From: Rachicladosporium sp. CCFEE 5018
Lineage: Eukaryota; Ascomycota; Dothideomycetes; Cladosporiales; Cladosporiaceae
DNA: 64,000 nucleotides
NCBI GenBank assembly: GCA_002077045.2
Contig: KZ111164.1
Span: 151,253 to 215,252, forward strand
Reading direction: 5' to 3'
Below are positions 10,073 to 20,579 of the stretch, piece by piece; the first letter of the stretch is position 1; each line of letters begins with the position of its first letter. Under the pieces are notes generated by a model. The model was not told the origin of the DNA and made no database searches. It worked only from the letters and a program-made list of their open reading frames with translations. Position numbers and translations under genes: made by a program.

Positions 10073-12940
10073 TCATGCCTTCATCTTCGAGTTGAAGTAG
10101 TCACGAGGAGCTGCATCTGCAGAGATCTTGGTGAGCCTGCCCAACACAGACAGCAGACCAGTAGTCCCCTGCGTGAGTGTCGACGTAGCCTCTGTATTGC
10201 GCTTGCCGACAGAGACAGTGTAGACGTTCTCCACCTCACCACTCTTGCCCAGTTCGTTCGCCCAGCGGAAGACGACTTCGTCCTCGCGATCATCGCCGGC
10301 AATGAACAGGAAGTCGGTAGGCTGCTTTCCATCCTCCACGCCAATATCGTGCTGCGCTCTCAGCTCATCGAGGATATGAGTCGCAGCCGAGCGCTTGCTC
10401 CAGTCGAGCGATTCGATCAGGACAGCTTGTCGGATGGGTACGACACGGACGCGCATGCTGTTGCACGCGTCGTTGATGTGGTCGCTGCATTCTCCTCCCA
10501 TGCGCGTAGCAGCATCTTGGTCAGTAGCCTTGTCGAAGCGGAAGATCAGTGAGCAGTTGCGCTCCTCGATGTAGCTACCTTCGAGCCGCTCGAGGTAGTA
10601 CTGCAAGATCCCTTTCACAGCAGTCTTCCACTCCTCTGTTGCCTTCATGTCAGGGAAGCCAGTCCAGTCGCGTCTAACACCGCGGGAAGTCGACCTCTGC
10701 AACCCGGGCGAGTCAGGTGCAGGGCTCTCGCTACCGAAGGAGCTTACGAAGCAGCCATTCTCTGCGATCAGGCCAAAACCCTTGACGGTCCGGAAGTCAC
10801 TCTCGAGATCGCTGGGCTTGCGACCGGACATTACGTAGACAGTGTTCTTTGAATCGCTGATCAACTCGTTGAGGGAGTCGAGCACGCGCTGTGGTGACGA
10901 AAGTGGAAGTCCGGCGGGCGTCCTGTGGGGTGCCAGCGTGCCCTCGTAGTCAAGGAAGAAGACACGACGCTTGGCAGTCCTGTACTTATCGCACACCTGC
11001 TGGACTGGCAGGCGAGGGACTGAGGCAGCATCGCGAGCGCCATGCTCTGTGTGCACCTTTTCGAGGGACTGGGCAAGTTGTTTGAACCAGAGTCCGCCGG
11101 TGTGTGATTGAACAACGTCGTGCAGATGGCTCCAGCGTCTCGCCTTCTCATCGACACCCATCTCGAGAGCCTGTTTGATCGCTTTTGCCATTCCGCTAAA
11201 GTCCCAAGGGTTGACGGAGAGATGGCTCTTGCCGAACAGAACTGCGCTCCCAGTGAATTCACTAAGTATGAGTGGTCCCCACTTCTTGTGACTGAGCGTA
11301 CCGTCTTGGCAGATCACGTACTCGTGGCATGTGAGGTTCATGCCGTCACGCAGTGATGTGATCATCAGGATATCGGCGACTGTGCATAACGCAATGAATT
11401 CTGCGTACGGGATGTCTTGTTGTAAGAACTTGAGTGGCGAGCCGTGCTCCAGCGACGAGTGGACCGAATCGATTCGGGTGACGATGTTGGTGACGGTCGA
11501 CAGCAGCTCTGCTGACTCACTTGTAGAGGTGGCGACTTGGATGAGTACGACTTTTGAGGCCCACTCAGGATGTCTATTGAGGAAGAGCTCAAATGCAAGC
11601 AGCTTCTGGCGGACGCCTCGGATGTGGTCAAGTTTGTCACGGGCGACGATCAGCTTCTTGCCCTTGTACTGTCTCGCAAGTAGATCGATCTTGTCCTGGA
11701 CTTCAGCTGTCTCACGGATTGCTTGTGTAGAGGCCAGATTGATGCCGATCGGGCAGCTCGTCACATTGACGAAGCGAGACTCCATCTGCACTCCCTCTGC
11801 CACCGTCTCCACAGTGAGCAGACGGCTGCAGGTCTGCAAGAAGTGCTGTGCGTACTCGTCGGTCTGGAAAGCGATGAGGTCTGCACCCAGCATGCCATTG
11901 AGCAGGTCCTCGCGCATAGCCAGACAGCGAAAGACCTCGGAAGACGGGAAGGCAGTGTGCAGAAAGAACCCGATCTGAGCGTCCGGACACTTCTCCCGCA
12001 CCATCCTGGGAACCAGCAGGAGGTGGTAGTCATGTACCCAGATGATGTCGTCCTTCTTGTAGGACCCGATGATGTTGTCAGCGAAGGCTTGATTGACGCT
12101 CTTGTAGAAGCCGTAGCTGTGGTCGAGAAAGGCCTTGCTCTTCGGGTGATCGGGCACCTGGTAGTTGAAGATAGGCCACAAGATTGTCTTGCAGTAGTGA
12201 ACGTAATGGCCGTCTAGATCCTTGTCCTTGACAAATACTGTCGAAGACTGCCACTCGTGGAGAAGCGCGTCGCTGATGTCGTCCTTCATGGCCGCAGGGA
12301 TGGAGTCCGTTGGAAAGCCGATGGTCCCGACCCAAGTCACATCAAAGTCGCCGGTGTCCTTGGCATCTCGAATGTCGTTAGTCAATCCGCCATTACCGTG
12401 GACACCAGTGACTACGGTCCAGGTCTTGTCTTCGTAGGCACGGTCGTGGCTACCCGCGCGACTTGACTTCGATTTGGGTGAGACTCTGCGAGATCGCTGG
12501 TGCGAATCTTTGCGCTGACGCTGTAGATCCTCATGCGCCTTGGCGAAGTCTAGGATCGAACCAGATGGCATCAAGCCAGCCCTGGATTGCGGCTGGTTGA
12601 AGACAGCCTGCTTGCCCCAGTCTGGGAGGTGCGCATCGTTGCGCACGAGGGAGTGAGGGTCGCCGGGCTTCGCGAAGTGGAGTGCGGCAGAAAGTGGACC
12701 AAATTGTGGGAACGCATCGTCTACTTCCGTACCACCTGGGGTGCGAGGCGGCGTTGGATCGAGTAGGCTCGTGGTGCTGTGTCGAGTGGCGATGCTGACA
12801 GCAGATGCTCTGCGACTGTGTGTTCGCGGTGTCGGACTCGGAGGACGAGAGTCTTGCTCCTTGTCCTCGAAGTTGACGGTGTATGGGAGGAACAGAGACA
12901 CCACGTGGGTGGTAGCCATGGTCGAGGAGAACGTGGCCAA
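10073..12940 (-). CDS. Trehalose-6-phosphate synthase complex regulatory subunit (Tps3/Tsl1/TslA type)
   Basis: 955 residues, one exon. Order: Ser/Pro-rich N-terminus (1-165), glycosyltransferase family 20 domain (about 170-620) and a HAD-type trehalose-phosphatase domain (about 655-940). Both domains look catalytically weakened. The first HAD motif reads FLDYEGTLA (about 662-670): the second Asp of DxDxT is Glu. In the GT20 domain, the sugar-nucleotide lysine region expected as RLDYxKG reads KLDHIRGV. These features fit the non-catalytic Tps3/Tsl1 scaffold subunits, not Tps2, which keeps DYDGT. Such subunits hold Tps1 and Tps2 together and stabilise the complex in the cytosol. Basic serine motifs in the N-terminus (SRRASAV, SRRVSP) could be phosphorylation sites. 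A TATAAAA element lies about 140 bp upstream. Assignment as regulatory is inference from motifs. Confidence 0.88.
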   Translation of the reverse strand: MATFSSTMATTHVVSLFLPYTVNFEDKEQDSRPPSPTPRTHSRRASAVSIATRHSTTSLLDPTPPRTPGGTEVDDAFPQFGPLSAALHFAKPGDPHSLVRNDAHLPDWGKQAVFNQPQSRAGLMPSGSILDFAKAHEDLQRQRKDSHQRSRRVSPKSKSSRAGSHDRAYEDKTWTVVTGVHGNGGLTNDIRDAKDTGDFDVTWVGTIGFPTDSIPAAMKDDISDALLHEWQSSTVFVKDKDLDGHYVHYCKTILWPIFNYQVPDHPKSKAFLDHSYGFYKSVNQAFADNIIGSYKKDDIIWVHDYHLLLVPRMVREKCPDAQIGFFLHTAFPSSEVFRCLAMREDLLNGMLGADLIAFQTDEYAQHFLQTCSRLLTVETVAEGVQMESRFVNVTSCPIGINLASTQAIRETAEVQDKIDLLARQYKGKKLIVARDKLDHIRGVRQKLLAFELFLNRHPEWASKVVLIQVATSTSESAELLSTVTNIVTRIDSVHSSLEHGSPLKFLQQDIPYAEFIALCTVADILMITSLRDGMNLTCHEYVICQDGTLSHKKWGPLILSEFTGSAVLFGKSHLSVNPWDFSGMAKAIKQALEMGVDEKARRWSHLHDVVQSHTGGLWFKQLAQSLEKVHTEHGARDAASVPRLPVQQVCDKYRTAKRRVFFLDYEGTLAPHRTPAGLPLSSPQRVLDSLNELISDSKNTVYVMSGRKPSDLESDFRTVKGFGLIAENGCFVSSFGSESPAPDSPGLQRSTSRGVRRDWTGFPDMKATEEWKTAVKGILQYYLERLEGSYIEERNCSLIFRFDKATDQDAATRMGGECSDHINDACNSMRVRVVPIRQAVLIESLDWSKRSAATHILDELRAQHDIGVEDGKQPTDFLFIAGDDREDEVVFRWANELGKSGEVENVYTVSVGKRNTEATSTLTQGTTGLLSVLGRLTKISADAAPRDYFNSKMKA

Positions 12941-14018
12941 TCGAGGTTGATGCAGGCGATCGAAGCTGGCGTTGGTGTCGGATTGTGTTGTATAATTAAG
13001 GGAAAAGTGTCGGAGGACGAGGAAAGCAGCTCATGACTTCCTTTGTGTTGTTACGGGGCGCACGTGCCGTCCATGCTGTTTTATAGTTAGTGAAGGAAGG
13101 CGCCTCTGCTTGCTATGTGCTTGCTTCATATCTTCACAATTCATGTGCCCAGTGCGACACGTGGCGACCACAAAGCAATTCAAGCCCCGTTGATTTCTAT
13201 ACCACTACGCCTTGAAGAGCCGTAGGCGAAGAACCATGGGCGCTGCTACAATGTTCAAGCTGGGATATGTGTTGATCCTAGGAAGTTGGAAGGAACACGC
13301 AGCATATCCCGTGTGCACTCGCTACGCCGACCCTCCTACCTTGCATGGGCCTTTCATGAGCGCATAACTGACGCTGCAACAGCAAATAGATCTACGACTA
13401 GCAAGAATACACATAGCATCATATGTGCGTAGACAAGACAAGACCACGTTCCCGAACCACAACGTCACCAAGGCTTCGGCATCCAGAATTAAGGTTGCTG
13501 TCAAGGAACCGCGTGTTCATCGGCCCGGATTGCACTTGCACGTGCCGAGTAAGATTCACGTGGGCCGGAAACACACTCGCACAAGACACAGTAGAGATAG
13601 CGATCGAAGGAAGTGAAGTAGCGCACCAAATATCGTCCATTATCCCCACTACGCCATTCCCTCATACCCTCTTGACGCATCTACGGCCTCAATGTACTCT
13701 ATCAATGTCTCTAGTCCATCGCACTGTCATGAGTTCGAGCCTTCCCCAGAAGAAAGCATGCTGCCAGCAAACTGAACGCTCCACAAAACACAAGCAGCAG
13801 CAGTAAGAAAGGTAAAGCAATTCCAGGTCGGTGTCCCGTGGGTGCGGGCAAAGACAGGGAAGTCTATCTGGTATGTTTGAAGTGGTGAGGTGGGTGGTGT
13901 CTCGTCGATCGCAGGTCGTGTAATGACCATACTCGATCGCATGGTGTGTTCATCATGCTGTCCGCTAGAGCTGACGTCGCTTCGTCGCTCAGACGTGACG
14001 GAGTCGTGGTATCCATGT
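12941..14018. other. Intergenic region upstream of the trehalose subunit gene
   Basis: 1,078 bp between two minus-strand genes. Holds the trehalose-subunit promoter (TATA-like element near 13079-13085) and the 3' end of the cyclin gene. Short ORFs only. I found no CCCCT/AGGGG stress element in the proximal 400 bp. Confidence 0.45.
13079..13085 (-). promoter_or_regulatory. TATA-box-like element
   Basis: TATAAAA on the minus strand, about 140 bp upstream of the trehalose-subunit ATG at 12940. Position and sequence fit a core promoter; TATA-containing promoters are common for stress-induced genes. No transcript evidence. Confidence 0.35.
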
Positions 14019-15508
14019 TCATTCGGCCGGTCTGATCGTGACTGTACTGTCCTCCGAGCTAGCGCTCAAAGAACGATCATTCATAGCGTCCAGTGACTTC
14101 TGCGCAACGATCTCACGTGCGTAAAACTCCACCAGCATTGTGCCGTAAGCGTCGATCTCTTCGACCGGCACGGAAAGGCGGAAGTCGTTGAGTAGTAGGA
14201 ACTGCAACTCCAGATGGTTCAGCTCGTTCAATGGCAGACCGCCGACCTGTAAAAACCATGTCAGCATGTGCGCAGCATTGTGAGAAAAGTGGACTAGGCA
14301 GGACTCACTTTCGCATATCTCGAGTTCGTGTAGAAGATATCCGAGAAGAACTTGCTCGCGCACGTAACACCCGCAATCACCAATCGATGGATGTTGAAAC
14401 TATCAACAACAAAGAAGTGCGACAGGTTGTACGGGTCGGTCAGAGGCGACATCGAAGCATCAGGCGGCGAATCCGGCTGCTGTGGACGGCTGTGAGGAGT
14501 ACCAGGCACGTCTCGCTGCACTGCTCGTTCCAACGAGCCCGATGCTGGCGGTGTGGCAGTCTGCGTGCCCTCCTGAGCTGCAGCTGGAACGACGCCTTCC
14601 ATTGGCTCTGAGACGGAGGGGAGAAAGTCACTGGAGCCTTGTGGAGTGCGCTGTTTTCTCGACTCCTCTGCGTTAGCATCACGCAGACTCTGCATTGGTC
14701 CCGCATTGACGCGCTCAGTCATGCGGTCGAAGTAGACCAGCAGACTCAGGAACACCTCGTAGCTTGTCGGACAGTACTTATTGATCCGACTCAGATAGCT
14801 CAAGATCGTAATACTCGGCACGTTCTTCCCATGGAAGGCCAGCACGCTGGTAGTCTGCGGGTCGAGATGCGACATGTTGCTCGGTATGGTGGGCTGGCCG
14901 TGTAAATGCTCGTGTTGGCGGTCGTTCGTGGAAGTGATCTTCGTCAAGAGTCCCGCTACCATTTCAATGATGTGCTCTACTTTCATGCCGCTGATCTCAT
15001 ACTGTGGACTCTCGTCTGCTGTGCCGCCTCGCGAGCGCGAGCGGCTGCGACTGCGGATCTCTGAGAAGGATCCTGCATCATCGCTCGCGAAGCTCTGGAT
15101 GTGCTCTAGATCCCGCACCTTGATCTTCTTTCTCGTCGGCCGTGGCACATCCGCATCTTTCGCAGGTCCAGGTGGTGGTGCATTTGTCGGCACCTCTGCA
15201 TTTCCTCCCAGCTCAGGCTCCGCAGGCTGTCGTGGCGTATCCCTACTCTGTGACTGCCTCTGTGCCGACGTAGCTCTGGCATCCCCTTTAGGAGCATTGC
15301 GCGTGGCTGAAGCGCTCGTCGCTCTGTGTGACATCGACGGCGGCTGCGCGCCCTTTGAAGGCGTCCGACTCCGTTTCGAAGGAGGCGGGCTTGTGGATGT
15401 GTTGCTCTCACGCGGGCGGTGCGGCGTCGCGTCCCGATATGAAGGGTGAGCGTGGCTCGGGGACTGCCCAAACAAGTTGTTCACCGCGTCGAGGACCACC
15501 GATCCCAT
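14019..15508 (-). CDS. Pho80-like cyclin (PCL/PREG family)
   Basis: Two exons, 15508-14309 and 14246-14019, with a 62-bp phase-0 intron (GTGAGT...TTACAG), encode 475 residues. The first half is disordered and rich in Ser, Arg and Pro, with a short SR-type run (about 158-168). The cyclin box follows (about 200-440): VEHIIEMVAGLLTKI, then FHGKNVPSITILSYLSRI, YCPTSYEVFLSLLVYFDRM, then HRLVIAGVTCASKFFSDIFYTNSRYAKVGGL across the intron, and NHLELQFLLLNDFRLSVPVEE. This is the Pho80 signature. Such cyclins partner Pho85-type kinases in phosphate, glycogen or cell-cycle control. A low-complexity insertion of about 90 residues (NAGPMQSLR... to PDASMSPLTD) splits the cyclin box between helices 2 and 3. 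Which Pcl this is cannot be told. Confidence 0.88.
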
Positions 15509-16343
15509 AGTAGCTCATTGGAAGGTGCTGACGGAGAGACTGCCTGATGTTGAGATGATGGTTAGTCTACGGGGGTTGATAAGTTGATCGCAAGGATCTG
15601 AGTAAGCAGCGCAAGCAATGAAGACCCAGGTATTCGTCCTAGATGCTGGTGTTGTAGGCGCAGGCTGTCCCAGGAACGTTTGGTGAACACGGGCTGTGTC
15701 GGACGTATCCTGGAGTTTGGTGGGGTGGACTCGTACCAGAAGAAAGCGCGTCCAGAGTTCAAGATGACCCTAGCATCATGCTATCCGGACGACAAGCAAG
15801 CGAAATCCGATTTCGGTCCACCTGCGTATACGATATAGTCGCGAGTTGTTGTCACAGCCAGTCAAAAGCGGTGAAGTTCCGATGATCAACCAGGCGCATC
15901 TCTCCTCGAAGCTGCAGTAGTCTGCGCCAACCCGCTGAACCAGGCCAGTATAACATAAGCAAAGACACGACGGTGGACTTACTGGGCACATGCTATGATA
16001 GTATAGCATTCAGTCTCCCTTCAGTTCACGCGACACAGTCAAACACAGGGTAAGATAATGTTCTAGATTGCAAGGCGCAATGTTGAGCCAGAATCGGGGG
16101 ATGTCATCATGCTTTACTAGCGCCATGGCAGTGAACCGGGTTGGCTGGTGCTTTCATAAATCTGCCTTATTGTAACGGCACGCTACGCCAGCTACGCGTG
16201 TATTCTGAGCACGGTGCAATATCAGCCCAGATCGTGTCCTTGCCTTGCATTGCTTCCGCGACACCTTGGTCGCTGCCTGCTGATGCCTGCCTGTCGTGGT
16301 ACAGCAACGGCGTAAGACGTCACTCAACACAGTGACCACTGCC
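15509..16343. other. Intergenic region, cyclin promoter / PRE3 3' end
   Basis: 835 bp between two minus-strand genes. No ORF with family resemblance, no RNA gene seen. Confidence 0.45.
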
Positions 16344-17264
16344 TCACGGCTTACCCGTGCCTGGACCCTCGTAATTCCTGTCCGGCAAATACAGATGCCG
16401 CACAGCACCAGCCTTCGTCAACACCACCATCCTGATCACACCACCCGAGCTGCCGTCCCACTTAATAGCTTCTTGCAGCGAGCTCTTAACGAACTTGATT
16501 CCCTCGGCCTCGGTCATGTCCTCCTTCCAGTTCGCATCGCAGAAGCCGTAGATGTATGTCGAGCCTGAGCCGCCGATGGCGTATGCCTGCTTGTGTAATG
16601 AACCGCCGAGGGGGATCGAGTATACTTGGCCGCCATGTCGTTGGTCCCAGCCTGCGATGATAATGCCCGCACTGCGCTCGCTGTCAGTCACTGGTGCAAC
16701 CACTTCGCCGTATATGCTGCTCCTACCTCAGTGAGTCCTTGTTGTCATAGCACAACTCCTGAAACATTGCTGCTGCCGTTTGCGTGGTTGGAGGCTCATC
16801 GTTCGTGATGCCGTACATGCCCAGATAGTACTGCACGATGTCTGCTACCGCCTGTGTGTCCGCTGCCGAGCCTGATCTGCAACACCATATCGTGTCGTGC
16901 ACCTGTGTGAGCTTGTCCGTAACTCTGTTTGCAATGTATGCGCCTGTGGTCGTTCTGCTGTCTGCGCCGAGTATGACGCCGTCTTTGAAGTTGATCGCCA
17001 TGCTTGGGTACTGTCAGTATTTGGCTTGCTCGCTCTGCAGGACCCGTGTTCGATCGTACGTACATCGATGTGCCTAAGCTATGAGAGAGTCAGCATGTGA
17101 TGCATCAGAGAGTTTATGGATGTAACGCACTTGACCTCGCCGCTCTTCAAGTGGTTCATGTCGATGTGTATGCCATCTATGCCACATCAGTACTCAGCCG
17201 GACCTGCGGATCAGTCGAACATACCCTCCCCCAGCATGCCCGTTTGATGCGATAGACCGGGCAT
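16344..17264 (-). CDS. PRE3: 20S proteasome beta-1 subunit (caspase-like)
   Basis: Five exons by hand: 17264-17225, 17176-17131, 17078-17064, 17002-16727 and 16671-16344; introns are 48, 52, 61 and 55 bp (donors GTATGT, GTGCGT, GTACGT, GTAGGA). Total 705 nt, 234 residues. The protein begins MPGLSHQTGMLGEDGIHIDM, continues NHLKSGEVNLG as propeptide, and matures at Thr32 (TSIMAINFKDG), the N-terminal nucleophile. ADSRTTTGAYIANRVTDKLT and WCCRSGSAADTQ are diagnostic for beta-1. Lys residues of the catalytic triad and SGGVIRMVVLT are conserved. The beta-1 site cleaves after acidic residues inside the 20S core of cytosol and nucleus. Exon 3 is only 15 nt and holds the Leu-Gly-Thr-Ser codons. A naive single ORF starting at the internal Met at 17001 would lose the propeptide and the catalytic Thr. 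Confidence 0.93.
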
Positions 17265-17670
17265 TGTGGAGATCGAATGTGGAGTGATGGGTTGTCCGAG
17301 TTGCGGATCAGACTGAGTCGAGGAAGAGAGTCGACGCCGGGGAGGAGTTGTATGGAAAATGATCGAAAGGTGAGGCAGGTGAAGGTGCTCAGTACATGGA
17401 TCTAGGTGTTGGAGCTCTCACAGTTGCAGGCGACAATGATCGCGTCCTTAGCTGGAGGCCCAAGCTCTGAAGCTTGGCGTTTACCGTACTTCTTGCCTCT
17501 TTGAGTCGCAATGTTGACTTTCCCGCTTCACCACGACCTCGAAACTTTGCTCGCTCCATCCTACTCCTCTCAAGTCTGTAAAGGCGTGATATGGCCTGTA
17601 TAACATTTATGTAGTTGTCTGCTATTATCTCTGTACTCGCCCATCACTCTCATCCTTCTAGTCGTCCGAG
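17265..17670. other. Divergent promoter region PRE3 / BEM46-like
   Basis: 406 bp between opposite start codons. I looked for the proteasome-associated control element GGTGGCAAA and did not see an exact copy. No gene. Confidence 0.45.
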
Positions 17671-18662
17671 ATGAGCGCTCTCTGGGGATGGGTCCGGTAC
17701 CCATTCTACACCATGTCTTCTATGATGGGACTCGGTAGCGCTGCGTTGTACTACTACCAGAAGTATGGACTCGATTGCGAAGATTTCCTAGATTGCCGTT
17801 GACACGACTTCAGCGAGATCATCTACCCTCGCAACATACCAGCCGGAGCCCGCACTGAAGTCCCACGACCTTCGCAATACGAAATGCCCAACAGCGAGGA
17901 GCTTTTACTTCCAACGCCCGATGGCGAGACTCTGAGCGCTTTCCTAATGCGACCTGAGAACAAGTCACAAGCAGCACCAGTGACGATCCTGACGTTCCAC
18001 GGTAATGCAGGTAACATCGGTCACCGGCTGCCAATCTCCCGGATACTGGTCAACGGCCTCAACTGTACCGTATTGATGCTCGAGTATCGCGGCTACGGTC
18101 TGTCAACTGGTACACCGAACGAGAAAGGTCTGGTGATCGATGCTCAGACTGGACTCGACTACATCCGCTCAAGGGAAGATTTACGACGAAACAGGATCGT
18201 CATATACGGTCAAAGCATAGGCGGCGCCGTTGCGATCGATCTCGTGGCGAAGAATCAAAGTGCCGGCGACATCAAAGGGCTCATCCTGGAGAACACGTTC
18301 CTTAGTATAGCGAAGATGATCCCTGCTGCACTGCCAGCGGCGAAGTGGCTGACGCCATTTTGTCATGAGTACTGGAGAAGTGAGCTTTTGATGCCCAAGA
18401 TCACCGAGATGCCAGTGCTGTTCCTCAGTGGTCTGCAGGACGAGATCGTGCCGTGAGTCGAGAGCGCCGTGAAAGTCCGCCAAACAAGAGCTGACTTGTA
18501 CACAGGCCCGCGCACATGAAGCAGCTCTTCAAGCTCTGCCAGGCAAAGACAGTGGTGTGGAAGGAGCTACCGTACGGCGACCATAACAGCACTGTCGGTG
18601 AGAAAGGGTACTTCGAGTACATCGATGCTTTCCTCGAGGAGCATGTGCTCGGCAAACGGTGA
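17671..18662 (+). CDS. BEM46/ABHD13-type alpha/beta hydrolase
   Basis: Three exons, 17671-17762, 17814-18452 and 18506-18662 (introns 51 and 53 bp), encode 295 residues. An N-terminal hydrophobic segment (SMMGLGSAALYYYQ, about 15-30) suggests a membrane anchor, followed by the family marker EIIYPRNIP formed across intron 1. The hydrolase core has FHGNAGNIGHR (oxyanion loop), YRGYGLSTGTPNEKG, the nucleophile elbow GQSIGG, then the acid in LSGLQDEIVPP (formed across intron 2) and the base in YGDHNST: a complete Ser-Asp-His triad. BEM46 proteins are ER or plasma-membrane proteins linked to polarity in fungi; their substrate is unknown. The ATG at 17671 gives the short N-terminal anchor typical of the family. 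Confidence 0.9.
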
Positions 18663-19037
18663 CAGCGACAGGGCGAGGGATGGAGGGCGGCTCGATTGTG
18701 AAGCGATGATACCCATGTTACTCCTGTATATACTGTGCAGCCTGTAAATGATCTCTACGACTGCATGCTTCTATATCATTGGCTCTCTTCGATCTCTGTA
18801 TTGATCCCACGCATTCGGTACCTGCATGTTCCCCAGATTCTGTGACGCCACTGCCGACATGCTGCATGGGGAAAATCGAACCACAAATGCGCGTCCGGAT
18901 AACTTTGATACGATCGCGTCTGGCGACATGAGCCCTACAAAGCCAGTGAGAAGGAGTCCCAATCAATAACAATTGATAATGCGACTGGATTGAATTCAAG
19001 CAAAAGACGAAGAGAGCTCGCGAGCCACACATCAACA
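18663..19037. other. Intergenic region BEM46-like / ERG12
   Basis: 375 bp between tandem plus-strand genes. The frame of ERG12 is open from about 18990 but without an in-frame ATG before 19038. Nothing else seen. Confidence 0.45.
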
Positions 19038-20579
19038 ATGAACGGCTCGGCCACCAACGGCACGACCAAACCGAATGGCGAACGACACGCAACGAATGGC
19101 ACACACGCGAGGCCGAAGTCGAGGGAGTCCGAAAATGAAACACACAAAGGTGCACCTGCAGTCGCGAACACCTTAAGGCGAATACCAATGCATGGCCGCA
19201 AAGAAAGCAATCCCCTTGCGCCGCCCTTCATAGTCTCCGCACCAGGCAAAGTCATAGTCTTCGGCGAGCACGCAGTCGTCCACGGCAAAGCCGCAATCGC
19301 AGCAGCGATATCACTCCGCTCCTACCTGCTCGTCACAACCCTCAGCAAGTCAAAGCGCACAGTGAGCCTGAAGTTCACGGACATAGGCTTAGACCATACC
19401 TGGAATATCCCCGATCTGCCATGGAAAGCTTTCCAGCATCCGACGAAGAAGAAGAAGTACTACGATATGGTCACGAGTCTTGATCCGGATCTCGTCGAGG
19501 CAATGCAAGCGCACATCGCGAACGTGAGCCCAGACGCAAAACCCGAGGCGCGGAAGATTCACATAGCAGCCGCGAGCTCATTTCTCTACCTCTTCCTGTC
19601 CCTCGGCTCCGAACTCTCGCCTCCATGTATCTACGCCATGCGCTCCGCGATCCCCATAGCAGCCGGCCTCGGCAGCAGCGCGAGTATAAGCGTCTGCATG
19701 TCCGCTGCGCTGCTCATCCAATGCCGCGCTCTTTCTGGCCCACATCCAGATCAGATCTCACACGAAGCAGAAGAGCAGCTCGAGCGTATCAATCGCTGGG
19801 CGTTCGTCGGCGAGATGCTGATCCACGGCACGCCGAGCGGAGTGGACAATACAGTCGCCACGCATGGCAGAGCAGTGCTCTTCCAACGGAAAGACTACTC
19901 CAAACCCCCTGCCGTTCAAATCCTCCGCGAGTTCCCCGAACTCCCCCTCCTGCTCGTCAACACCCGGCAACCAAAATCCACCTCCGCTGAAGTCGCCAAA
20001 GTCGCCGCCCTCAAACAACGGCATCCTGCAGTCGCAGACGGCATTTTAGACAGCATAGATGCCATCACCCGCAGTGTCCACGAAATAATCTCAGACGAGA
20101 CGTTCGACCCCAAGTCAGAGGAGAGTATAGCGCATCTCGGCGAGCTTTTCAGCATCAACCACGCCCTTCTCACGGCTCTAGGGGTCTCGCATCCGAAACT
20201 CGAACGCCTCCGCTATCTGGTCGATGAAGCAGGCGTAGGCTGGACGAAATTGACCGGCGCAGGGGGCGGTGGGTGTGCCATCACTTTACTCCGCCCCACG
20301 CCCTCTACCAATCACTCCACCTCATCGCAACTCAACGGCGAAGCCGCCCACGAGCCTGAAGACCCCATGCGTCTGCTGGAGCAAAAGCTACAAGACGAAG
20401 GGTTCGAGCGGTATGAGACCACCCTTGGGGGCGATGGGGTAGGGGTCTTGTACCCGGCTATTGTGGATGATGTGGAGATTCATCAAGAGGAGTTCTTGAC
20501 TGCTGAGGGGAGGCAGGGGATCGAGGAGTTGGTGGGTGCGGGGAGGGATGGGGAGGCGTGGAAATACTGGCGCCCGTGA
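19038..20579 (+). CDS. ERG12: Mevalonate kinase
   Basis: 513 residues from ATG 19038 (context CAACAATGA), single exon. It phosphorylates mevalonate to 5-phosphomevalonate in the sterol/isoprenoid pathway. GHMP-kinase motifs: SAPGKVIVFGEHAVVHG (about 79-95), PIAAGLGSSASISVCMSAAL (ATP loop), GTPSGVDNTVATHG with the catalytic Asp, and KLTGAGGGGCAITLL near the C-terminus. The first 75 residues are a disordered Asn/Thr/Lys-rich extension absent from yeast Erg12 (443 residues). A second linker (PSTNHSTSSQLNGEAAHEP) interrupts the last domain. Gene lies head-to-tail after BEM46 and converges on POL31. Confidence 0.94.
   Translation: MNGSATNGTTKPNGERHATNGTHARPKSRESENETHKGAPAVANTLRRIPMHGRKESNPLAPPFIVSAPGKVIVFGEHAVVHGKAAIAAAISLRSYLLVTTLSKSKRTVSLKFTDIGLDHTWNIPDLPWKAFQHPTKKKKYYDMVTSLDPDLVEAMQAHIANVSPDAKPEARKIHIAAASSFLYLFLSLGSELSPPCIYAMRSAIPIAAGLGSSASISVCMSAALLIQCRALSGPHPDQISHEAEEQLERINRWAFVGEMLIHGTPSGVDNTVATHGRAVLFQRKDYSKPPAVQILREFPELPLLLVNTRQPKSTSAEVAKVAALKQRHPAVADGILDSIDAITRSVHEIISDETFDPKSEESIAHLGELFSINHALLTALGVSHPKLERLRYLVDEAGVGWTKLTGAGGGGCAITLLRPTPSTNHSTSSQLNGEAAHEPEDPMRLLEQKLQDEGFERYETTLGGDGVGVLYPAIVDDVEIHQEEFLTAEGRQGIEELVGAGRDGEAWKYWRP

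Noticed and set aside
9168..10100. 310-codon plus-strand frame across the dehydratase N-terminus and the downstream intergenic region
   Set aside because: It is antisense to a well-supported coding exon, its Val/Gly-rich part is the reverse of the NGHT repeat, and the rest has no family likeness.
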